Assembly: GCA_001723765.1 (NCBI GenBank)
Contig: MAYW01000015.1
Location: forward strand, 1-47,895
Source: Candidatus Scalindua rubra
GTDB lineage: Bacteria > Planctomycetota > Brocadiia > Brocadiales > Scalinduaceae
DNA: 47,895 nucleotides
Direction: 5' to 3'
Every line of letters begins with the position of its first letter. Positions within the stretch are counted from its first letter, which is position 1. Below, in pieces: positions 41,842 through 47,895 of the stretch. The notes below the pieces were generated by a model that was not told where the DNA came from, did no database searches, and saw only the letters and a program-made list of their open reading frames with translations. Position numbers and translations under genes: made by a program.

Positions 41842-42065
41842 TTCGATACTTTTCCATATAGATATTTGTCATGATGAATAGAAAGGTCAGAATCAAAGCA
41901 ATCTTCTGCAATGTCAATAATTCCTTCAAGGGCGCTTTCTCTCGATGGAGGATGTCCAACTTCGGTAGGAAGGACAATTTTTATCTTCGTATGTTCTTTG
42001 ATGTCAATTTTATTAAGGGGCTTAAAGACTCCATCTTCAAATATAATTTCTATAGTCTTGCTCAT
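41838..42065 (-). CDS. AF2212-like antitoxin of the VapBC pair
   Basis: 75 residues. KTIEIIFEDGVFKPLNKIDIKEHTKIKIVLP is the AF2212-like beta domain; ESALEGIIDIAEDCFDSDLSIHHDKYLYGK is the toxin-binding tail. GGAGGAG lies about nine bases before the ATG at 42065. It overlaps vapC by four bases. The HHDKYLY string resembles HDHYLY in the orphan antitoxin at 35757, so both probably belong to one subfamily that ends this way. Confidence 0.87.
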   Translation of the reverse strand: MSKTIEIIFEDGVFKPLNKIDIKEHTKIKIVLPTEVGHPPSRESALEGIIDIAEDCFDSDLSIHHDKYLYGKVSK

Positions 42066-42154
42066 ATTAAATCTCCTCCAATTTTTTTTATTGAAGATAA
42101 CGGAATAAGAGGTTTAAGCCAAGGGTCTTTTGGTGTTTATTCAGCTTTTAGATT

Positions 42155-42194
42155 ATTCATTAGCTTTAAATTTTGCTTCAAAAAGCTAATGAAT
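42155..42194. promoter_or_regulatory. 13-bp hairpin upstream of the secreted-protein gene
   Basis: ATTCATTAGCTTT (42155-42167) and AAAGCTAATGAAT (42182-42194) are exact complements with a 14-base loop. It lies between the divergent VapBC operon and the gene at 42349. It could be an operator or a 5' structure; no T-run follows. Confidence 0.5.
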
Positions 42195-42348
42195 ACAGTC
42201 AGGTAAAATATTTATAACAGTGAAGTGTAATAACCAATAACCAAAATATAAGAAAAAGGTAAAACTAACAACTTCGTGAATAAAATATATGAATCTTTTT
42301 TAGAAGAATACAGGACTCTAAACTTTTTTAAAAAAGGAGGGTAATGAA

Positions 42349-42894
42349 ATGAGTATTAAAGATTTAGTTAAGGGAAGTAAAATAGCAAATAATGTTTTTT
42401 GCCGTAATTTAGTGGTGTGCATATGCACATTTATGCTGGCATTCGTCTTCTGCTCCGGGATTACACAGCCAGTACTTGAAGGTGCTTTATTACAGGCTCC
42501 TGATAAATCAATAAAAATCGAACTTAAACCTGATCAAGAATTGGTTAAAGTAGGGTTTGACGGATGGTATTTAGTAGATAATGAAATTACACCTAGTCTT
42601 ATGAATCACGCTATCAAGGATAGTGCGAAGTTTTTAGGAGATACTCCCTCAAATTGGAACGTGCATATGGCACAGGGTTTAAGAAAGCTTTATGAGGTCA
42701 TAAATTCGCATGGTATAGAAATCACACTAAACCACCTCGTTGGAGAATTTAATCATAAGCATTCAGGTTTTACGAAAAGTTATCCTGTCGGTACTCATAA
42801 AGAAAAATACGCTTATACTAAAGACGATCTCAAGCTCGTTAAGCAGATTATGTTATCAGAAATAAAGAGGCGTATAGATAAATTGAAAAAATAA
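42349..42894 (+). CDS. Exported protein of unknown function
   Basis: 181 residues with AAAGGAGGG before the ATG. Residues 20-40 (NLVVCICTFMLAFVFCSGIT) form a signal peptide or anchor after a long basic start. The mature part has LKPDQELVKVGFDGWYLVDNEITPSLMNHAIKDSAKFLGDTPSNWN and a His-containing helical region (NSHGIEITLNHLVGEFNHKHSGF). I know no family for it. The strong ribosome site suggests real expression. It stands alone, upstream of a repeat and the decayed subtilase. Confidence 0.7.
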   Translation: MSIKDLVKGSKIANNVFCRNLVVCICTFMLAFVFCSGITQPVLEGALLQAPDKSIKIELKPDQELVKVGFDGWYLVDNEITPSLMNHAIKDSAKFLGDTPSNWNVHMAQGLRKLYEVINSHGIEITLNHLVGEFNHKHSGFTKSYPVGTHKEKYAYTKDDLKLVKQIMLSEIKRRIDKLKK

Positions 42895-42969
42895 AGGAAG
42901 TCTTGTTTTTTTGAGTGCACATTTAAAAAAAATAATCACACAAAGACCTGCGAGAGGACTTCTTTCTTA

Positions 42970-43054
42970 CTCACGCCAAGACGCCAAGAACGCAAAGGGG
43001 TTTTAGCTTTAGGAATATTTCTTTTTCTTAGCGGACTTAGCGGCTTTGCGTGAG
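42970..43054. repeat. CTCACGC...GCGTGAG repeat
   Basis: CTCACGCCAAGACGCCAAGA on the left and GCGGCTTTGCGTGAG on the right form an imperfect inverted repeat about 85 bases long. Similar strings at 12277 and 38625 suggest a dispersed family. The 250-base gap around it has no gene on the plus strand. Confidence 0.6.
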
Positions 43055-43147
43055 AATTAGAAGGGCATGGCTAGGGTTTTGGGAGATATATAAAAAGGGA
43101 AGTGAGTGATTTAGATGAGTTTAAGACAATTCTCAGCGGTTAAAACC

Positions 43148-43315
43148 TTAAATGGCAAGCTTTTTCTCCCAGAGTTCTTTTCTGATTTTACGCAGATGCT
43201 TAATAATTTCTTCTTCGCTCAAACCTTCAAAAGGAGATTTTGCCTGCGACATAAGCCGGTAAATTTTATCCAAATGTTTCTTCGCTCGTTTTGCGCTATC
43301 TTTCGTTGTTTTCAT
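43148..43315 (-). CDS. Small antitoxin-like protein
   Basis: 55 residues: MKTTKDSAKRAKKHLDKIYR, then SPFEGLSEEEIIKHLRKIRKELWEKKLAI. AGGTGATG precedes the ATG. Basic N-terminus plus the GLSEEEIxxxLxxxRxELWExK pattern is typical of short antitoxins that accompany PIN toxins, but no toxin follows downstream. A 15-bp palindrome sits in its promoter region. The same DNA on the plus strand looks open but is not the subtilase start. Confidence 0.65.
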   Translation of the reverse strand: MKTTKDSAKRAKKHLDKIYRLMSQAKSPFEGLSEEEIIKHLRKIRKELWEKKLAI

Positions 43316-43332
43316 TACTCATCACCTCATAG

Positions 43333-43347
43333 TAGTAAAATTTACTA
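43333..43347. promoter_or_regulatory. Operator-like palindrome TAGTAAAATTTACTA
   Basis: A perfect 7-1-7 palindrome 18-32 bases upstream of the small antitoxin-like gene, between it and the divergent subtilase. Autoregulation by the antitoxin is the simplest reading. Confidence 0.5.
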
Positions 43348-43384
43348 TGAAAATAATTATTTGTCAATAGCAAAAGGGAAGATT

Positions 43385-43972
43385 ATGTGGTGTAGATACC
43401 AGGCCGTCATGCGCATGGCAGTCTTTTTGATTATTGTTGGGATCATTGGATTGTTTGTACCCAACTGTGCATTGTGCGCTGAGGCATTACCAAAGGGATT
43501 ACCAAAGGGAAAAGAGTTGATAATCAAAGTGGTCAGGGGAAAAGAGGAGGCGAAGAAGGCCCTGCTAGGATTACAGCATGGGCAAAATAAGGACGTAACG
43601 GTTGTTGAGAAAAACTACTGCCGTGACAAGGCTGATATTCCGAACGATAAATACCTTTATTCCAAAGGGAGCTGGAGACAGAAATATGACGACCAGTGGG
43701 CCATTAAGCACATAGGTTTCACAACGGACACGAAGTCGGCGTGGAACGTTGAAGACGGTTCATCAAACCCCGTGGTTGTGGCCGTGATTGATACCGGGTT
43801 CGACTGGAACCATAAAGATATAGATTGGGATAATATATTGAAAAACCCGGAAGAAACGCCAAATAACGGTAAGGATGATGACGGAAATAGATACGTGGAT
43901 GATGTCATAGGCTGGAATTTTATTGGTGACAACAATAAGCCCTGGGACCATGATGGACATGGAACCTTGTGA
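43385..43972 (+). pseudogene. Subtilisin-like protease, N-terminal piece
   Basis: A signal peptide (MRMAVFLIIVGIIGLFVPNCALCA) starts the product at ATG 43385. A propeptide-like part precedes the catalytic domain: WAIKHIGFTTDTKSAWNVEDG and VVAVIDTGFDWNHKDIDW with the catalytic Asp. DGHGT ends the frame at the position of the catalytic His: relatives read GHGTHVTGI, but here ACC is followed by TTGTGACC, which lacks one base of the His codon. The gene continues in another frame at 43969. With further breaks downstream this is a pseudogene. Confidence 0.82.
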
Positions 43973-44850
43973 CCGGCATCATTGCAGCGGCGACAAATAA
44001 CAAAGTGGGAATCGCCGGTATCAACCCGGGAGCAAAGATTATGGTGCTTAAAGGATTAAACGCCTTTGGTCACGGAAGGGCTTCATCCCTGGCTGAAGCA
44101 GTATTCTATGCAGCCAATAACGGTGCGCAGGTAATCAATATCAGTGCTGGTGGTAAGTATCTCACACAAACCGAACAGGATGCCGTTAGTTATGCATATA
44201 AAAAAGGAGCTGTCATTGTGGTGGCGGCTGGCAATGAGGCGGTAGATACAAAGGACTACTCTCCATCAGGACTAAAAAATGTGATTGCTGTTGGCGCCAC
44301 GGACCAAAAGGATAAACGAGCTTCTTTCTCCAATTGGGGCCAGACAGTGAATATTTTAGCTCCGGGTATCGACGTGTTGAGTCTGAGGACCCGGCGTGCA
44401 GACTTTATGCTCGGCATACCTGATGTGGATTACAAATCACAAACTGCTTACGTGGGTGAGGACAAACGCTATTTCCGGGCCAGCGGGTCATTCTTTGCCG
44501 CACCAATGGTGGCGGCCATGGCTTCACTTATCCTGGCGAAAAGTCCGAACCTTATTAATGAACAGGTTGAAAGAATGCTCTTGAATTCTACCAGAGATAT
44601 TGAAGTTTCCGGGTGGGATCAGCTTACAGGTTACGGGCTTTTGGAGGCCATATCTGCCCTGAAGGCAGACCCGGATTTCTATGCCCTGGCCAAGATCAAA
44701 AAGATGGTTTCGGCCAGAAAGGACAATAATATGGTTGTCCAGGTGATTGGCACTGCTGATAGTTCGGATTTTAAAATGGCCTGGGTGGAATTAGGTTATG
44801 GAGAAGAGCCGGAGGAGTGGAAAAAAGTGGGAAAAAAATTAAGACAATAG
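43969..44850 (+). pseudogene. Subtilisin-like protease, catalytic-domain piece
   Basis: It continues VTGIIAAATNNKVGIAGINPGAKIMVLK with the oxyanion-side segment (VIVVAAGNEAVDTKDYSPS, VIAVGATDQKDKRASFSNWG). The Ser motif normally reads GTSMAAPHVA but here is GSFFAAPMVAA, so the nucleophile Ser appears replaced by Phe. The frame ends within an A7 run (44832-44838): one more A would give GKKIKTIVEEDE and join the next piece. Even without the frameshifts the protein would lack protease activity. Confidence 0.82.
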
Positions 44851-45224
44851 TTGAAGAGGATGAATCAGAGCTTGCTAGTAAACCCAAAGGCCCCTGGACA
44901 AGATTAGAAGGAGGGCCTAAAGGAAAAACCAAGATTGACCTTACTGCCTATCCGACTGATGACGGCACAGGCTTAAACGTGGGAATGAAGATAAAAAAAG
45001 CTCCTGGCAAGGGAGTGCCGCATCTGATCCTTCTGCAACATGAAGATGGTATGATAATTCAACCTGTTCAAGTCCTGATCTTCGAACTATGGGGAAGATG
45101 GACATTAACCGTATCCGTCTGGCGAGAAACGTACCAGGACGGCCAATTAGTAAACAGGGGAGCATATGGGCACGACTGTATCTTCATGGAAAGAACTCTT
45201 GGGAACTTACAGTGCTGTAATTGA
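44817..45224 (+). pseudogene. Subtilase C-terminal piece, first part
   Basis: It continues the coding sequence after the A7 frameshift: TIVEEDESELASKPKGPWTRLEGG, then TLTVSVWRETYQDGQLVNRGAYG, a beta-rich region like the domains that follow subtilase catalytic units. The frame ends at 45224 with unlikely residues (LGNLQCCN), where the neighbouring frame takes over. Confidence 0.65.
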
Positions 45225-45492
45225 AGGTCCAGCCATATGGCAACAATTGGGCAGTAGCCCGTTCAAAAAGATTCGGGGTGTTATAGCGGAGTTTAAAATA
45301 CCAACGGGATTCGATCCGTCAAAATGGTCAATCATCGCCCATGTCACCGGAAAGGGCAAGGACACTGTGACAGGTAAGAAGGTCATAAAAACTGTTCCTT
45401 TTGTGGCGGATATTAGTGGCAATATTCAGGAAAGGAAATTAGAAGTGATTAAAGCACTCAAGACACGCTTCCAACGCTCTCACGGAAGTTAG
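45166..45492 (+). pseudogene. Subtilase C-terminal piece, second part
   Basis: From about 45200 the frame reads LGTYSAVIEGPAIWQQLGSS, KIRGVIAEFKIPTGFDPSKWSIIAHVTGKGKD and ends at 45492. The junction with the previous piece lies near 45195-45215. Product role unknown. Confidence 0.55.
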
Positions 45493-45673
45493 TAATCTGT
45501 CGTAATTAACTGGAAACTACCATAAACTGTGTAACCTTCTTTTTACGTGGATCGGAGAAGGCCAAGGATTGAGATATACAATTCTGTTTTTTCTATTGCG
45601 AAAAATATCCGCTATGGTTTAATTCAATGCATTGCTATAAGGGGGGGAGGAGTATGGTGAGTGATAATTAAAC

Positions 45674-46582
45674 TCAGCTTCTCTGCTCTACCCTTAAGGC
45701 ACGAAAACGATTCAGCGTTGCGGCTAATTCATAACTCCTGAATTCAGCAAAATCACCCCTTATTCCCCGTTCACTTAAGCAGTCAAGTCCTTTCTCACGT
45801 ATGTCCGCTAATACTAACTGGCATATCTCCTTTATACTTCTTTTACCGTCCATATAACGGCCGGCATAATGAATGGCATAGCCTATGGCTCTCAACTGAC
45901 TGGGATGTACGAGCTGTTCCACCGCTCCAACCTGAACTTTGTGCTCACCAAAGCGCATGTACAAAAGATCTTCTATTTTGATATCTACCTGCCTTTTCCC
46001 CTTTGATGCATTCAGTATATTCGGTATGGGAATACGCTGAATCTCTGAAGGAGGAGCAACATTAAAGTTTTTTAACACTGAATCATCTTTGACTATTTGA
46101 TGAGCCTCTGCGGTCAAATCATGAGGACCGTATTCAATCATGCCGATAACCACATCGGCGAAACTAAAATAGTCACCGCTCCCCCCCATTACGAGTACGG
46201 TTGAGATCCCCCTTTTTTCATAGAGACTACGCACATGCTCTACAAATGGCGTAATCGGCTCGTTATCTTTGGCAATCAGTGCCTTCATTCGTATATCACG
46301 AATCATGAAATTTGTTGCCAGCGTATCCTCATCCAAAAGAAGTGTGCTTGCTCCAACCTCAAGAGCTTCCAGTATATTGGCAGCCTGAGATGTACTCCCA
46401 CTGGCATTGGTGGTAGAGAATGTAGTGGTATCCTGATCAAATGGCAGATTAGATATAAAGGAGTCTATATTTAGATTTTGAATACTGCGTCCATCCTCCG
46501 CCCTTATCTTTACTGCATTGACATTGGTTACTACAAACTCACGACCATCATCAGGGATATGGTTATAAATGCCGTGTTCCAA
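45674..46582 (-). pseudogene. ABC-class ATPase (COG3044-like), C-terminal part after Walker A frameshift
   Basis: The upstream gene stops inside its Walker A. This frame then reads GYHGKSTLLNALEHGIYNHI from just before 46582, followed by Walker B-type ILEALEVGASTLLLDEDTLATNFMIRD and the tail VDIKIEDLLYMRFGEHKVQVGAVEQLVHPSQLRAIGYAIHYAGRYMDG. This is the conserved C-half of the predicted ABC-class ATPases. One T missing in GGTGGGGGTATCAC accounts for the split. Function of the family is unclear. Confidence 0.82.
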
Positions 46583-46587
46583 TGCGT

Positions 46588-47424
46588 TTAAGAGTGTAGA
46601 TTTTCCGTGATACCCCCACCTACTATCAATGTCACACCTCTGGAGATCCCCATCCCACTTATCTCTCCATGGTTAGGTAATTCGATGCTGACCCTCATCG
46701 ATTGACAGCTTTCGAACGGGACCAGACGTTCAGAACTAAGTGGCCGTTGGTCAACTCCACTTGCCCTGGGCAGCACGGCATTATCCGCTACAAACGCAAT
46801 CAGATTTAATTCATGTAACTTTTCCCTGATAAATTCAGCATCTTCAACGGTCTCAATATGACGATACAATTTATCCTCAGGAAGTCTTTGAAAATACAAT
46901 GAATCGTTAACGATCCGAGGAATAACTTCTGAAAACATGTAGGCAGCTATCTTACCGGCAATTCGACGACCAAAAGCCGGAAGCCCGACCAGAAAGCGCG
47001 CCTCGATATAACCGTCTTTTATGACCATAGAAGACCGCTTGAGTACCTCTTGTCCCGGACGGTCAATGTCGATAACGCCGCTTTTCCCTGAACCCTGTCT
47101 TTGTATGTTATGTTTATTAATCGAATGATAAAATCGTCTCGTTAAAAAATCACACAATGCAACGTCCCTGCAATCATTATGATGTGTATCCTCGGGGAAT
47201 TGGGCTATACTTATGGGGATTCGGGCTCTCACCTTACTGGGTTGAGCAAATGGGTCTCCCTGAACGTGATCAATCAATATCTCATAATCCTGATATTGAT
47301 ACCGGCCCTTAATAGCCTTATAAGCAGGGTAAGGTTTCCCCTCCATTTTTGTCAATGCCTGAACCAGTTCATTTTTGCTTTGCATTTTAGTCTTCATTCT
47401 ATTAATGCCATTCTTAATATACAC
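46588..47424 (-). pseudogene. ABC-class ATPase (COG3044-like), N-terminal part
   Basis: The frame starts at GTG 47424 or ATG 47397. SKNELVQALTKMEGKPYPAYKAIKGRYQY and the RARIPISIAQFPEDTHHNDCRDVALCDFLTR segment are the family N-terminus. It ends ISRGVTLIVGGGITENLHS, the start of the P-loop GGGYHGKST, then a stop caused by the missing base. A 12-bp palindrome TCACTATAGTGA lies just upstream (about 47431-47442). The gene pair faces the small Arg-rich gene divergently. Confidence 0.82.
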
Positions 47425-47513
47425 ATTCCTATCACTATAGTGAACGAAATAATTAAGATGTCGTTATAAAATATTAAAAAATACATTAAGATCTTAAACC
47501 ATATGGATTTATA

Positions 47514-47541
47514 TTGCAAAACAAAGGAACCCATTTATAAT
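47514..47541 (+). promoter_or_regulatory. Sigma-70 promoter of the Arg-rich gene
   Basis: TTGCAA (47514-47519), 16-base spacer, TATAAT (47536-47541). TATTGCAAAACAA and TTTATAATG match the promoter-plus-hairpin cassettes at 11324 and 12318, but no hairpin follows. It points to the ATG at 47578. Confidence 0.7.
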
Positions 47542-47577
47542 GACCGAAAGTAAAAATTTGCAAGAAAGGATAATTTT

Positions 47578-47721
47578 ATGGAAAGAAAAGAACGCCGATC
47601 ACACAAAGACAGGAGAAAAGGTAATAACCGCAGGAAATTTAATGATTCATACTACAATAGGTCTGAACGCAGACGTGGGCTGAACAGGAGAAGTGGAGAG
47701 GATAGAAGAAAAAACTTCTAA
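47578..47721 (+). CDS. 47-residue Arg-rich protein
   Basis: MERKERRSHKDRRKGNNRRK, then SYYNRSERRRGLNRRSGEDRRKNF. AAAGGA lies about seven bases upstream of the ATG, and a strong promoter lies 37 bases upstream. The repeated (E/D)RR and NRR(S/K) units resemble short Arg-rich proteins and the ERRxxxR start of PilZ domains, but there is no room for a PilZ fold. High charge suggests RNA or phosphate binding. Not recognised further. Confidence 0.65.
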   Translation: MERKERRSHKDRRKGNNRRKFNDSYYNRSERRRGLNRRSGEDRRKNF

Positions 47722-47748
47722 GAAAAAAATAGTGTCATTATCGAGTTA

Positions 47749-47832
47749 GTGCATCCTGCACAACTCTTTCAAAATGGCTACAACGACATCCATGTCGTTG
47801 CTTCACGCCCTTTTGGATATGTGCTTCCGCAC
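47749..47832. repeat. Multi-hairpin repeat at the right edge
   Basis: GTGCATCCTGCAC, then CAAAATGGC...GCCcTTTTG enclosing the perfect 9-bp hairpin CAACGACAT/ATGTCGTTG, then GTGCTTCCGCAC. These are three stem units in 84 bases after the Arg-rich gene. It looks like another dispersed structured repeat. Confidence 0.6.
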
Positions 47833-47895
47833 AAAAAAATGTAATCCATTGATTCATTTACACTTAAAATGGAAATTCCTATACTATCAAGCTAC

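Noticed and set aside
43115-43384. Extended N-terminus of the subtilase
   Set aside because: A signal peptide begins at ATG 43385, and the extra stretch is explained by a minus-strand 55-codon gene.

Overview
The window is AT-rich bacterial chromosome from a Gram-negative-type lineage. No marker gene fixes the taxon. An AddAB-type repair nuclease, a six-domain S1 protein, an ArsA ATPase with an HSP20-like tail and the repeat-rich low-GC character would fit an anammox-type planctomycete (Brocadiales), but that is a guess.

Layout. 1-10.6 kb is mostly core genome: rluD, a TPR membrane protein, tRNA-Arg(CCU) beside an integrase stub, apt, an RpoD-like sigma factor, rpsA, pta and an arsA-like gene with a small CxxC partner. 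10.7-27.3 kb is a dense defence and toxin-antitoxin island: HicBA, a ParE-type pair, a type I restriction-modification system (hsdR, hsdS, hsdM) whose hsdM is separated from hsdRS by an OLD-like nuclease, a DUF4062 gene and a HEPN/MNT pair, then ImmA/IrrE plus DUF4411, ORF6N, PIN, DUF4926, HicB and a second MNT/HEPN pair. 27.4-35.2 kb holds addB and addA with a DUF559 gene between them. 35.3-43.3 kb holds an AF2212-like antitoxin, a cyclase-NACHT-TPR protein, a phosphoribosyltransferase, DUF5618, VapBC and a secreted protein of unknown function. 43.4-47.9 kb holds a decayed subtilase, a frameshifted ABC-class ATPase and a 47-residue Arg-rich protein with a clear promoter.

Three themes stand out. 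(1) Decay: at least fifteen genes are split, truncated or reduced to stubs (druA, integrase, usp, hsdR, hsdM, two HEPN genes, DUF4411, ORF6N, hicA, DUF559, addA, a PEP-mutase-like gene, the subtilase, the ABC ATPase). Many breaks lie in poly-A runs, so phase variation, transcriptional slippage and sequencing error must be told apart. (2) Palindromic repeats with two hairpins inside an outer stem recur with unrelated sequences, and related palindromes sit in frame inside the addA helicase gene. (3) Cargo genes in the island lie between duplicated fragments of restriction-modification genes (hsdM 5' ends; a 34-bp piece of a type IIG-like gene), which suggests cargo exchange by recombination at these fragments.

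The best candidates for undescribed biology are the island's duplicated-fragment cargo architecture, the cyclase-NACHT-TPR protein with substituted cyclase residues, the in-frame palindromes in addA, and the repeated promoter-plus-hairpin cassettes around the ParE-type module.
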